The notes: generated by a model not told the origin, from the sequence alone. 64,000 bases of DNA from Arachis hypogaea (GCF_003086295.3 NC_092052.1:79488687-79552686); one strand, 5' to 3'; positions 35,617-48,299 are shown, counted from the stretch's first letter. Numbers and translations: made by a program.

Positions 35617-38600
35617 TTGGAACCTGATCCCAAAATGGTAGAAATATTCAAAAAGGTTGAGGTAACTGTTCCCCTTTTTGATGTCATTCAGCAGGTACCT
35701 AAATACGCAAAGTTTCTAAAAGATTTATGTATACATAAAGACAAAATTAATGAATTAGAGACTATTCCTTTAGGTAGTTCTATATCTGCTTTAATGGGAG
35801 GTATACCTGAAAAGTGTAGTGACCCAGGTCCATGTATGGTTAATTGTACTATTGGTGGTGTAGTATTTTCTGATTTCATGTGTGATTTAGGAGCATGTGT
35901 TAGTATAATGCCTTTGTCTATATATGATATTTTGAGGCTCCCTCCCTTAAAAAGGTCGGCAGCTCATTTTGTGTTAGCAAATAAAAGCATTATTACAGTG
36001 GCTGGAGTTGCTGAAAATGTATTAGTGGGCATTAAGGGGCTCACATTCCCCATTGATTTTTATATCCTAGAGATGCCCCAAAATGACTCGGAGAAGCCAT
36101 CATCAATCCTACTCGGAAGACCATTCTTGAAGACCTCGAAGTTCAAATTGGATGCTTTTTCAGGAACATACTCTTTTGAAATAGACGGCCGAGTGGTAAG
36201 CTTCAATCTGAATAGAGTTATGAAGTACCCTCCAGAAGATCATTCTATCCTCCAGTGTGACATCATAGATGAAACCGTAGCTGAAATTCACCAGGAGGAG
36301 TTAGAAGAGAAGTACATAGGACAAGGTCCGAGTGTGGGGACACTTTCTGAGGACAACGAAAGTACTTTACCATTGTCACCAACTCCAGACAATCCAGAGC
36401 CTAGCCATGAGCCGAAGTTAGAATTAAAACCCCTCCCTCTACACCTCAAATATGCTTACCTTGAGGACAAGCAGAAGTTTCCAGTTATCATTGCACGAGA
36501 ACTCACTTCTCATCAAGAAGAACAGTTACTTAGTGTGCTGAGGAGACACAAGAAGGCAATTGGGTAGAGTTTGGCAGACATAGTAGGCATCAACCCTCAA
36601 GTTTGTGAGCACAGAATATTTTTAGAAGAGGGAGCTAGGCCTGTTCGTCAACCCAAGAGAAGACTGAATCCCACTATCTTAGAGGTTGTCAAAAAGGAAG
36701 TGACCAGACTACTAGAGGCAGATATAATCTACCCCATCTCAGATAGTGAATGGGTAAGCCCAGTACAAGTGGTGCCCAAGAAGTTTGGAGTCACTACAGT
36801 GAAGAATGAGCATGGAGAGCTCATAGCAACTAGAGTACAAAATGCCTGGAGGGTCTACATTGATTACAGGCGCCTAAACCAGGCCACTCGTAAGGATCAC
36901 TATCCTCTTCCATTCATTGATCAAATGCTGGATCGCCTGTCAGGTAAATCGCATTATTGCTTTTTAGATGGTTACACAGGTTATTTCCAAATTTATATAG
37001 CTCTTGAAGATCAGGAAAATACTACTTTTACATGTCCTTTTGGGACTTATGCTTACAAGAGAATGCCCTTTGGCTTGTGCAATGCACCAGCTAGTTTCCA
37101 AAGGTGCATGATGAGTCTTTTCTCTGATCTTATTGAGGATTGTATGGAGGTTTTTATGGATGATTTTAGCGTTTATGGTGATTCCTTTAGCCTTTGCTTA
37201 GATGGTTTATCTAGAGTATTAGATAGATGTATCAGTACAAACCTTGTTTGAAATTTTGAAAAATGTCACTTTATGGTTAAACAAGGGATTGTACTAGGAC
37301 ATGTTGTATCTAATACTGGCATTTCTATAGATCCAGCGAAGGTGGATGTTATTTCCAGTTTGCCTTACCCCTCCTCTGTAAGGGAAGTCCGTTTGTTCCT
37401 TGGCCATGCAGGTTTTTACTGGAGGTTCATTAAGGACTTTAGTAAGGTAGCACTTTCCTTATCCAGATTACTGCAGAAAGATATTGAGTTCGAGTTCAGT
37501 GAGGATTGCAAACAAGCGTTTGATAAACTGAAGACTGCCCTGACTCAAGCTCCAATTGTGAGATGACCTGACTGGAGCCAACCATTTGAAATCATGTGTG
37601 ACGCCTCCAACCATGCAGTAGGAGCAGCGCTGGCTCAGCGTGAAGGTAAGGACCCCTTTGTAATTGCTTATGCATCTAAAACTTTAGACACTGCTCAGTC
37701 TAATTACACTACTACTGAGAAAAAGATTCTTGCTATTGTTTTTGCTCTGGATAAATTCCGAGCCTATTTACTTGGTACTAAAGTAGTAGTGTACTCAGAG
37801 CATGCAGCTCTAAAGTATTTATTAGCTAAAAAGGAGTCCAAACCAAGGCTTATACATTGAATACTGCTACTACAAGAATTTGATTTAGAAATAAAGGATA
37901 GGAGTGGAAACCAGAATTTAGTGGCAGACCACTTGAGTCGCCTTGAGCACATTAAGGATGACTCCACTCCTATAGCTAATAATTTCCCTTTTGATAACCT
38001 GCAAGCAGTATGTGAGGTAGTCCCTTGGTATGCACCTGTAGCTAATTTTCTAGTTAGCTACACTTTTCCTCCAAACTTTACTAAGCATCAAAGAGACAAG
38101 CTGAAAAGCGAGTCTAAATATTATATATGGAATGACCCATATTTATGGAGATGTGGCACTGACCAGGTAATTAGAAGGTGTGTACCTCAATCAGAATTCC
38201 AGTCCATCTTAGAGGCCTGTCACTCATCTGAGAGTGGAGGACATTTTGGCCCTCAAAGAACAGCTAGAAAAATCTTGGATTGTGGATTCTGGTGGCCTAC
38301 TCTTTTTAAAGACACTGCTGAATTTTGTAAATCCTGTTTCCCATGCCAAAAATTTGGTAATATATCTAGGAGGGATGAGATGCCTCAACAAATTATGCTT
38401 TTCTGTGAAATTTTTTACGTTTGGGGCATTGACTTCATGGGTCCATTTCCAAATTCTAACGGTTATTTTTATATATTGTTAGCTGTAGATTATGTTTCCA
38501 AATGGGTGGAAGCAATTCCTACCCGTACTGATGATGCTAACACTATTGTTTCCTTTGTTAGAAACCACATTATTTGTCGCTTTGGATCACCACGAGCAAT

Positions 38601-39330
38601 CATGAGCGATCAAAGCACCCATTTTTGTAACAGGAGACTAACAGGATTACTGAAGAAGCATGGGATAATTCATAAAGTAGCAACAGCCTACCATCCTCAG
38701 ACTAATGGGCAAGCCGAGGTGTCAAATAGAGAGATAAAGCGTATATTGCAGAAGATAGTCAAACCTCATAGAAGAGACTGGAGCACCAGGCTACAAGATG
38801 TAGTTTGGGCATACAGAACAGCATACAAGACACCCATTGGGATGAGTTCCTTTCGCTTAGTTTATGGAAAAGCCTGTCATCTCCCTGTTGAAGTAGAGCA
38901 CAAAGCCTCTTGGGCAGTAAAAGAGTACAACATGGGATTTGAGAATGCCGGAGCTGAAAGGAAGTTGCAATTGCAAGAATGGGAAAGCCTTCGCCTAGAA
39001 GCTTATGAGAACTCAAGGCTGTACAAGGAAAAGATGAAGGCTGTACATGATCAACACATCAAGAGAAAAGAGTTCCAACCTGGGGACTTAGTCCTCCTTT
39101 ACAAATCTAGACTGAGGCTCATGCCAGGCAAGTTGAGATCAAGATGGGAAGGTCCATATAGAGTAGAGAAGGCTGAGCCGTACGGAGTTTTTCACCTAAG
39201 TCATCCTTCAAGCTCTGAACTCATCAAAGTTAATGGCCATCGTTTGAAGCTATATCATGGTGAGAAGGTGACGAAAAACAAGGTGTTAGATATCTTCTTC
39301 TTGGAGGATCCGCTCACAGTAGAAGATTGA
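35617..39330 (+). pseudogene. D protease-RT-RNase H-integrase
   Basis: Protease has CDLGACVSIMPLSIYD at about 35881. RT has CHYCFLDGYTG-type motifs and the catalytic FMDDFSVYG near 37153. RNase H has [13 protein letters not shown] but TTEKKILA, with Lys at the catalytic Glu, and YSEHAAL in place of SDH. Integrase has a complete HHCC finger ([19 protein letters not shown]) and Asp, Asp, Glu ([24 protein letters not shown]). Stops lie at 36565 (Trp codon in A), 37249, 37564 and 37858. The integrase frame 37921-39330 is open. This is the least broken integrase in the window. Confidence 0.9.
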
Positions 39331-39373
39331 GCTAATGGAGCGTCCAACTTACGGACTTTAAAGCAAAGTGCTA

Positions 39374-39394
39374 GGTGGGAGACAACCCACCATG
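39374..39394 (+). other. Post-pol hairpin plus ATG, element D
   Basis: GGTGGG-AGACAA-CCCACC, then ATG at 39392 followed by GTATGA, giving a two-codon ORF. It lies 43 bp after the pol stop. Confidence 0.75.
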
Positions 39395-39519
39395 GTATGA
39401 TCGTTCCTTTCTTTATTCTTAGTTTTCTTTTTCAATAACTCTTCTCATTTTTAGTACATTTAGTTTGCATCTGCATTTGCATATTTTTACTTTTATTTAA
39501 AAAAAAAAAAGAGGGAGAG

Positions 39520-40070
39520 CCGCGACGCGACAGCGTCACCGACCCGTCCGCGTCGCAGGTGGCTCAGAGAGAATACGATATCGAACAGAAAGTCACGCAG
39601 GAGCGTGGCTGGAGGCGTGCCTTTGGCACAAATCACCCCACGCGACCGCATCGCTGACGCGTTTGCGTCACATGGGAAACATGCCTCCCACACGTCCGCG
39701 TCACTCACGCGGCTGTGTGACCTGGAAATCGACGTAAGAAAGGGTGCACAACCGAAAGTTGTGCTAGAGTGGTGCTGGACTGGTGCTGAACGCACAAACC
39801 TTACCACGCGGACGCATGGCTCATGCATCCGCGTCATATCCCTATAATTGCCACTCACGCGATCGCGTCGATCACGCGACCGCGTCACCCTGAATTTTGG
39901 CAAAAATAAGTTTTGAACAGAGAGTTGTGTGAGCGCGAGGCTGCCCTCGCGCCAGTAGCACAAAACGAGTCACGCGTCCGCGTGACTGACGCTACCGCGT
40001 CAATTCATTTAAGCGCAAGTCACGCGAACGCGTCCCCCACATGCCCGCGTCTCCTGCGCGCACAGCTTAT
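39520..40070. repeat. ACGCGNNCGCGT palindrome array, D post-pol
   Basis: Same layout as in C, with the words GTTGTGTGAGCGCGAGG and CCTCGCGCCAGTAGCACAA. A 7-bp hairpin GCGCGAG/CTCGCGC lies at 39933-39952. Confidence 0.85.
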
Positions 40071-40861
40071 CCTAATTTGCCAAATACCTTATCTTTCCCT
40101 TCTCCAAATCCTACTTTTTCTTTTCCCCCTCATTATTTTCTTTCCCTCTCTTCCTCCTTCCTTCTTTTTCACTTTCTATTCTCTCTCTCATCACCATTAA
40201 CAAGGTTTTTCTTTTCTTCTTCCCTCTTTACTTTTCTATTCTTCTTCTTAATTTATGTTCTCTTCTTTTTTTCTTTTTCTTTTTACTTGTATTATCTATA
40301 TTTTTCTTTTAATTGGTGTTAGATATTTAGTAGGGTCATTATTATTCCCTATGGTTTGCTTGTGGATTATTAAGAACTTGTTTGGCAATTTTATGCTAAT
40401 TTTTAAAAGGGTTGCTTGCATGTTCCACTTATTATTTTCAATAGCTTACCTACAATGCATGCTATGTGTTTGTGAAAATGCCCGTATGGCATTGTGCATT
40501 ATTTTTGGATTTCTTTTTACTCTAAATGCCTGCTTTTCACAAAACCCTTTTTTATATTTTATTAATTTAATATAATTTCTATTTCAAACAGGTTGTTAGT
40601 TTGAATTCTGTGGTAATTTAACATGGACATTGAATGCTTGATCTATGCTACTCATGCCTTTGCCTGCATGCCAATAAACACCTTGCATTTAATTGTCACC
40701 CTATGCACTTACTATATTCCTCATGATAATTTTTCACATGCAGTCATGACCATGTGTTAACTTCATTCATCTTTAATGTGCATTGATTACCACCCATACC
40801 ATCCTCTTCCTTGCTCTACCCCTTGACATTTTGACATACTTTCTCTTTTCTCCCTTTCAGG
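40071..40861 (+). other. D pyrimidine-rich segment and splice acceptor
   Basis: No gene. It ends in TTTCTCCCTTTCAG at 40860, one base before the env-like ATG. Confidence 0.6.
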
Positions 40862-42114
40862 ATGGCCACCAAGAAAGGCAATGAGAAAGCTGTTCCCAAA
40901 TCAATAGCAAAGAGAGGAACAAAATAAGCATTAGTGGCAGAGCCTTCTTCTACTGCAGTTAAACCCTCAACAAAAAGAATTAAGAGGATTATAAAGGTTG
41001 ATGATAAAGAAAAAGCCTTTCCAACAAAGGACACTGTACGATTTACCAATCGCTACTCTGAGCAGATGTTCTCTATCCTGGCAGAAAGGAGTTACAACAA
41101 CGAACACCTTCTTATCCTCCCAAACCATATTGCTGAATTTGTTGAGCCACAAATTGAATGAAGACAATGGGGTTTCCTCTAGAGACAGCCACGGCAGGTT
41201 AATCTTTCTTGGGTAGAAGAGTTCTACTCCAATTTCCACCTGCCAACCCTGCAGTCTGTCTATGTCCGACAGAAGCAAGTCCCCATTACAGAAGAGGCCA
41301 TTCAACGAGCTCTAGATCTTCCCCCTACTCCAGAAGGACTGGACACATTTCAAGAAGCCGCACTCAAGCGCCAGATGTACCAATTTGATTGGGACGCTGT
41401 TCTCAGAGTTATCGCACTACCTGGCAGCGGATGGATCTACGGTTACCATCGTTCCCGTCCTAAGGGAATATCGGCTTCTGCACTTACCTTAGAGGCTCGA
41501 GTATGGGCACAGATTATGTCCCATTATATCTTTCCAAGCACTCACGAGTCCTCCCTCACTGCAGAAATGGCCGTTCTACTATGGTGCATCCTTACAGACC
41601 AGCCTCTAAACCTACCAAGACACATCCGGAGTGCTATGGGACACGTACAAATTGCGGGCAACTTACCTTTTCTCGCCCTGGTCTCAGATCTTGTCTCAGC
41701 AACCAGAGTCTCCTATAGAGCTGGGGACACCAAAGTCATGCTTCCACGGGTTGATCAGTATGTCCCTAATGGGAAATACATCAGACCTCCAGCAGCCACT
41801 ACCAGCCAGCCTACTGAACCGGCTGAAGAAATTCCTCCTTCAACACCACAAGCACCTACAACCACTCAACTACACCATCAGATACTTGAAAGGTTGGATC
41901 GGCAGGAACACAAAGCAAAGCTAAGAGAGCGCCGTAACAAGCGCCGATTCACATACCTCAAGGAGCTACATAAGGGAAAATACAGAGACTCAGACACCCT
42001 GGACTCCACTTTCTTTACCAGCACTGGGAGCATGACGATCCCGACTGTGGAGATACTGCTACCAGCCCACCCTTGTTCCTGACAGATGGCACCGAGGACG
42101 GTGCAAAGCCTTAA
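40862..42114 (+). pseudogene. D env-like ORF
   Basis: It starts MATKKGNEKAVPKS, with a TAA near 40925 and stops near 41160 and 41180. The open stretch 41375-42082 holds the conserved core (QFDWDAVLRVIALPGSGW, GISASALTLEARVWAQIM, LPRHIRSAMGHVQIAGNLPF). A frameshift near 42030 precedes the normal end at 42112-42114. Same family and doubts as the A copy: env-like by position, no membrane segment seen. Confidence 0.75.
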
Positions 42115-42126
42115 GTGTGGGGAGGT
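42094..42126 (+). other. Internal polypurine-like motif, D
   Basis: GAGGACGGTGCAAAGCC, then TTAAGTGTGGGGAGGT over the env-like stop. The last 15 bases equal the end of the 3' polypurine tract at 43560-43574. Confidence 0.65.
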
Positions 42127-43542
42127 CGGTCAGTACCTGACTTCCAGAGGTAATTTCTCTTCCCTAACACCAATAAAATAGGATATTTAGTTAATTTTTC
42201 TTTTGTAGAATAGGATAAATTGCATAGTAATAGATTAGTTGCATGCATGTTCTACTTGATTGAAAAGACAATAAGTTTCTTCTAAGACCCTATCTTTTTT
42301 TAGAACAAAATTTCACTAATTTTAATTTAAACTTTTGTGTTAAATTTGCTTGAAGTTATATTTGGAATATGGTTTTTGAGCTAAAGAACACACAACCTGT
42401 GAGACTTTGAGCCTTTATACATGGTTACATTATTTAACCATAATTATTCTGTTCTTGTGTGTTTACTTCTCTATGATTGTAATTTATATTTTGTTTCATC
42501 CTATATGTCCAATGTTCAATATATTTATATGCTTGCATATGATTGAGGCCATTATTTTTTTAGCTCACTTATCCAAATTAAGCCTACCCTTGCAATTACC
42601 TTTTTTAGCCACTTTGAGCTTTTAAATCCCAATTATTCTTTATTTTACCACATTACAAGCCTTAAGCGAAAAAACAATTTTATATCCCAATTGAATCTTT
42701 AGTTAGCTTAAGATAGAATTGTGTGTTAATTAAGTATGGGAAAATTGTGGGAACAAAAGATAATAAGGGATTGTGTCATGATGATATAATGGGAATTTGG
42801 GTACCTACTCATGTGAAACTATAAGAATTAAACATCTATGTGCATTGATAAGCTATGTTTATTTTTATTTTAAAAAAAATCCAAAAATATTCAATAATTA
42901 AATAAGGGGACAAAATTACCCCAATGTTAAGTTAAGAATTCCAAGATTAATGCATGTATGATAAAAGTAAAATGAAAGTTGATACATGAGTAAGGAATGT
43001 GAAAGAGAAATTTTGGGGTAGCTAGGTATAAAATTTAAGTTATATAGAATGTACATATGTGTGGGTTAAAGCTTAGATTAATTAAAGATTCAATTTATAA
43101 AGCTTACTTAACCATATGTGTATCCTTACCCTTACCTTGGCCCCATTACAACCTTGAAAAGACCTCATGATGTTTGCATTGGTATATTAAATGTTGTTGA
43201 TTGGTTAGGTGAAGAACAAAAATTAGAAAGCATGATTAGAGAAGGATAGAGTGATCACCATATACACCAGAGAGATTAGAGCATACATACATCATCAGTG
43301 AGGGTTCAATGCTTAAATTCTATGTTCCCTGCTTTCATGAGCTACCTTCTTGCATTTTTATCTGTTCTTATTGTATAAGAATTGAATTAGTAGAATTTGA
43401 TTTGTGATTGTCTTGAAGAGCTTATTCACTTTTAACCAAGTGGACAAAAATCATATAGTTGCATTCACATATATAGGTTGCAGTGCATTGCATGAGTTTT
43501 ACATGTTCCTACTCATTTATTTTATCTCCTTCAACTAAGCAT
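42127..43542. other. D 3' non-coding region
   Basis: About 1.4 kb without a gene, alignable with A and C. It contains TACCCTTACC-type pyrimidine words near 43120. Confidence 0.65.
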
Positions 43543-43574
43543 GAGGACATGCTAATATCTAAGTGTGGGGAGGT
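43543..43574 (+). other. D 3' polypurine tract
   Basis: GAGGACATGCTAATATC, then TAAGTGTGGGGAGGT, directly before TGATAAACCA. Confidence 0.8.
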
Positions 43575-43584
43575 TGATAAACCA
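43575..43584 (+). repeat. D 3' LTR remnant of 10 bp
   Basis: TGATAAACCA equals the first ten bases of the D 5' LTR, begins TG, ends CA and is followed at once by the target duplication GTCAA. Confidence 0.85.
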
Positions 43585-43589
43585 GTCAA

Positions 43590-44513
43590 CAACAAGCGCA
43601 GCAAAGCCAACAGCTAGTCCCACAAAGAGTGTGCGGAATCTGTGCTGATTATAGCCATTATACTGATGAATGTCTGCAGCTCCAACAGGAAGACAACACT
43701 GTGCTAGCCTTTCATAACTTCTATGACTTCCCCAATCAAGGATACAATCAAGGTGGCATTTACAACCATGGATGGCAGGACAATTCCAACCAAGGTTGGA
43801 GAGATAATTCTAACCAGAGCTAGAGGGACAACAATAACAGAGGAGGCAGAGACAATCAAAGATATCAGAGGTGGAATAATAACAACAACAGGCAGCAGAA
43901 CCAGAACCAGCCTTACAGAGCACCTCACCTGAGGCAGTCCCAAGGAGCACAGCACAACCAACAACAAGTTCCGCAGATCACTCAATCTAATTCCTCTCCG
44001 AGTGACGAAGCGCTTCAATCCATTGCACAAGGACAAAGGAACATGGAAAGTTCACTTAATGGCCTAGTGTCTGCTATACAAGCTCTCATCTCTCAGCTGG
44101 CATCACCCAATACTTCAAACACTCAACATGCAAGCTCCAGTGGGATTCCTTCTCAACCCTTACCCAATCCAAAGGGTGGCATCAATGCCATCACCCTAAG
44201 GTCTGGAACCAAACTACAAGAGAAGAATCAGGAGGAGCCAATCCCATCAGAACACGCCTCAGCTGAAGAGGTGGTTGAAGTAGAGGATGCTTAAGAAGAA
44301 GAGGACATACAAGACATGGTTGAAGAAGAAGAAGCTCAACCACAGAAGGAAGCACCAAAGGATGCAGACCCTGCAAAAAATGCCCTTCCTATTCCGTTTC
44401 CACAAATTGCAAGGAAGCCCAGGAAGCAGATGGAACTTGATCCCAAAATGGTAGAAATATTCAAAAAGGTTGAGGTAACTGTTCCCCTTTTTGATGTTAT
44501 TTAGTAGGTACCT
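43590..44513 (+). pseudogene. C gag, second part
   Basis: It resumes after D with Gln-rich sequence, the zinc knuckle at 43632-43673, Asn/Gly/Trp repeats, and the acidic linker. Stops: TAG near 43823, TAA near 44292, and two adjacent TAG at 44502-44507 where D has CAG CAG. Confidence 0.85.
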
Positions 44514-47500
44514 AAATACGCAAAGTTTCTAAAAGACTTGTGCATACATAAAGACAAAATTAATGAATTAGAAACTATTCCTTTAGGTAGCTCTATATCT
44601 GCTTTAATGGGAGGTATACCTGAAAAGTGTAGTGATCCAGGTCCATGTATGGTTAATTGTACTATTGGTGGTGTAATATTTTCTGACTGCATGTGTGATT
44701 TAGGAGCATGTGTTAGTATAATGCCTTTGTCTATATATGATACTTTGAGGCTCCCTCCCTTAAAAAGGTCGGCAGCTCGTTTTGTGTTAGCAGATAAAAG
44801 CATTATTATAGTGGTTGGAATTGCTGAAGATGTATTAGTGAGCATTAAGGGGCTCACATTTCCCATTGACTTTTATATATCCTGGAGATGCCCCCTAATG
44901 ACTCAGGAAGGCCATCATCAATCCTGCTTGGAAGACCATTCCTGAAGACTTCAATGTTCAAGCTGGACGCATTTTCAGGAACTTATCTTTTGAAATAGAT
45001 GGCAGAATAGTGAAATTTAGTCTAAATGGAGCTATGGAGCACCCTCCGGATGATCATTCCATCTCACAATGTGACATCATAGATGAATCCATGGCTGAAG
45101 TTCACCAGGAAGAATTAGAAGAGAAGTACACAGGGCAAGGTCCAAGTGTGGGGACACTTTCAGAGGATAATGAGGGCACTTTGCCCTTATCACCAGCTCC
45201 GGATGATCCAGAGCCTGGCCATGAGCAGAAATTGGAATTAAAGCCCCTCCATCCACACCTCAAGTATGCTTACCTTGAGGACAAGCAGAAGTTTCCAGTT
45301 ATCATTGCAAGGGAACTTACTTCTCAACAAGAAGAACAGCTACTCAGTGTGTTGAGAAAACACAAGAAAGTAATTGGATGGAGCCTGGCAGATATAGTAG
45401 GCATCAGCCCTCAAGTTTGTGAGCACAGAATATTCCTAGAAGAGGGAGAAAAGCCCGTCCGTTAACCTCAGAGAAGACTGAATCCCACCATCTTAGAAGT
45501 TGTCAAGAAAGAAGTGACCAGGCTACTTGAAGCAGATATCATTTACCCCATCTCAGATAGCAAATGGGTCAGTCCAGTACAAGTTGTGCCCAAGAAGTCT
45601 GGAATCACAACAGTAAGAAATGAGCATGGAGAGCTTCTGACAACTAGAGTACAAAATTCATGGAGAGTTTGCATTGACTATAGGCGTCTCAACCAAGCCA
45701 CTCGCAAGGATCATTACCCCTTGCCATTCATTGATCAGATGCTTGATCGCCTGTCAGGTAAATCCCATTATTGCTTTCTAGATGGTTATACAGGATATTT
45801 TTAAATCCATATAGCTCCTGAAGATCAGGAAAAGACTACTTTTACATGTCCTTTTGGCACTTATGCTTATAAGAGGATGCCCTTTGGCTTGTGCAATGCA
45901 CCAGCTACTTTTCAAAGGTACATGATGAGTCTTTTCTCTGACCTTATTGAGGACTGTATAGAGGTTTTTATGGATGATTTTAGTATTTATGGTGATTCAT
46001 TTAGCCTTTGCTTGGATAGTTTATCTAGAGTATTAGATAGACGTGTCAGTACAAACCTTGTATTGAATTTTGAAAAACATCACTTTATGGTAAAACAAGG
46101 GATTGTACTAGGACATGTTGTGTCTAATACTGGCATTTCTGTAGATCCAGCAAAGGTGGATGTTATTTCTAGTTTACCTTACCCCTCCTCTGTGAGGGAA
46201 GTCCGTTTGTTCCTTGGCCATGCAGGTTTTTATCGGAGATTCATTAAGGACTTTAGTAAGGTAGCACTACCCTTATCCAGGCTACTGCAGAAAGATATTG
46301 AGTTCGAGTTCAGTGGCAAACAAGCATTTGATCAGCTGAAGACCGCCCTGACTCAAGCTCCAATTGTGAGAGGAACAGACTGGAGCCAGCCATTTGAAAT
46401 CATGTGCGATGCTTCCAACCATGCAGTAGGAGCAGAGCTGGCTCAGAGTGAAGGTAAGGATCCTTTTGTAATTGCTTATGCATCTAAGACTTTAGACACA
46501 GCTCAGTCTAATTACACTACTACTGAGAAAGTGCTTCTTGCTATTGTTTTTGCTCTGGATAAATTCCGAGACTATTTACTTGGTACTAAAGTAGTAGTGT
46601 ACTCAGACCACGCAGCTCTAAAGTATTTATTAGCTAAAAAGGAGTCCAAACCAAGGCTTATACGTTGGATACTGCTACTACAAGAATTTGATTTAGAAAT
46701 TAAAGATAGGAGTGGTAACCAAAATCTAGTGGCAGACCACTTGAGTCGCCTTGAGCACATTAAGGATACCTCCACTCCTATAAATGATAATTTCCCATTT
46801 GATAACCTGCAAGCAGTATCTGAAGTAGTCCCTTGGTATGCACCTGTAGCTAATTATCTAGTTAGCCGCACCTTTCCTCCAAACTTTACTAAGCATCAAA
46901 GAGACAAGCTGAAAAGCAAGTCCAAATATTATATATGGGATGACCCATATTTATGGAGATGTGGCGCTGACCAGGTAATTAGACGGTGTATGCCTCAATC
47001 AGAATTACAGTCCATTTTAGAGGCCTGCCACTCATCTGAGAGTGGAGGACATTTTGGCCCTCAAAGAACAGCTAGAAAAATTTTAGACTGTGGATTCTGG
47101 TGGCCTACTCTTTTTAAAGATGCTGCTGAATTTTGTAAATCTTGTTCCCCACGCCAAAGGTTTGGTAATATATCCAAGAGGGATGAGATGCCTCAACAAA
47201 CTATGCTTTTCTGTGAAATTTTTTATGTTTGGGGCATTGACTTCGTGGGTCCTTTTTCAAATTCTAATGGTTATTTTTATATATTGTTAGCTGTAGATTA
47301 CGTTTCTAAATGGGTGGAAGCAATTCCTACCCACACTGATGATGCTAACACCATTGTTTCCTTTGTTAGAAACTACATTATTTGTCGCTTTGGATCACCA
47401 CAAGCAATCGTGAGCGATCAAGGCACCCATTTCTGTAACAGGAGACTAACAGGATTACTGAAGAAGCATGGGATAGTTCATAAAGTGGCAACAGCCTACC

Positions 47501-48130
47501 ATCCCCAGACTAATGGGCAAGTTGAGGTGTCTAACAGAGAGATAAAGAGTATATTGCAGAAGATAGTCAAACCTAATAGAAGAGACTGGAGTACAAGATG
47601 TACTTTGGGCATACAGAACTGCATACAAGACACCCATTGGGATGAGTCCCTTCAGCTTAGTTTATGGAAAAGCCTGTCACCTCCCAGTTGAGGTAGAGCA
47701 CAAAGCCTTTTGAGCAGTAAAGGAGTGCAATATGGAATTTGAGAAGGCCGAAACTGAGAGGAAGTTGCAACTGCAAGAATTAGAGAGCTTACGCCTAGAA
47801 GCTTATGAGAACTCAAGGCTATACAAGGAAAAGATGAAGGTTGTGCATGATAAGCACATCAAGAGGAGAGAGTTCCAACCTGGGGACTTTGTCCTCCTTT
47901 ACAACTCTAGACTGAGGCTCATTCCAGGCAAGCTAAGATCAAAATGGGAAGGTCCATATAGAGTCGAGAAGGCCGAGCCATTCGGAGTTTTCCACCTGAG
48001 TCATTCTTCAAGCTCTGAATTCATAAAAGTTGATGGACATCGCTTAAAGGTATATCATGGTGGGAAGGCAACGAAAACCAAGAAGCTAGAGATCGTCCTC
48101 TTGGAGGATCCACCCATAGCAGAAGACTGA
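44514..48130 (+). pseudogene. C protease-RT-RNase H-integrase
   Basis: Protease CDLGACVSIMPLSIYD lies near 44696; one base is lost near 44875 and another near 44990. RT motifs CIDYRRLNQATRKDHYPL and [12 protein letters not shown] are present, with TAA at 45463 and 45802. From 45877 one frame runs 604 codons through RNase H and integrase. RNase H reads TTEKVLLA, Val at the catalytic Glu; the integrase finger reads CKSCSPRQ, Arg for the last Cys. A small deletion near 47600 shifts the frame; the tail resumes at 47732 and ends at TGA 48128. Confidence 0.9.
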
Positions 48131-48173
48131 GTTAGTGGAGCATCCAACTTAAGGACGTTAAAGCAAAGTGCTA

Positions 48174-48194
48174 GGTGGGAGACAACCCACCATG
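48174..48194 (+). other. Post-pol hairpin plus ATG, element C
   Basis: GGTGGG-AGACAA-CCCACC with ATG at 48192, identical to A and D. Confidence 0.75.
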
Positions 48195-48299
48195 GTATGA
48201 TCGTTCTTTTTTTTCTTTTTAGTTTTATTTTTCAATAACTCTTCTCGTTATTAGCACATTTAGTTTGCATCATCATTTGCACAATTGCATAAAAAAAAA

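Larger units (their letters stand above)
32227..43584 (+). mobile_element. Element D: Athila-type, with a full 5' LTR and a 10-bp 3' LTR
   Basis: The 5' LTR is 32227-33722, followed by gag, protease, pol, env-like ORF, non-coding region and polypurine tract. It ends at TGATAAACCA (43575-43584). Perfect target duplications GTCAA flank it (32222-32226 and 43585-43589), and C gag reads on across the site. D is the same family as C. Confidence 0.9.

Noticed and set aside
39493..39963. Long minus-strand ORFs across the CG-rich arrays (also 7243-7620, 20886-21182, 29875-30294, 48273-48758, 52617-53003)
   Set aside because: They exist because the palindrome words lack stop codons. Reading gives low-complexity Arg/Ser/His/Ala repeats, the frame is not the same between copies, and no start context or domain is seen.
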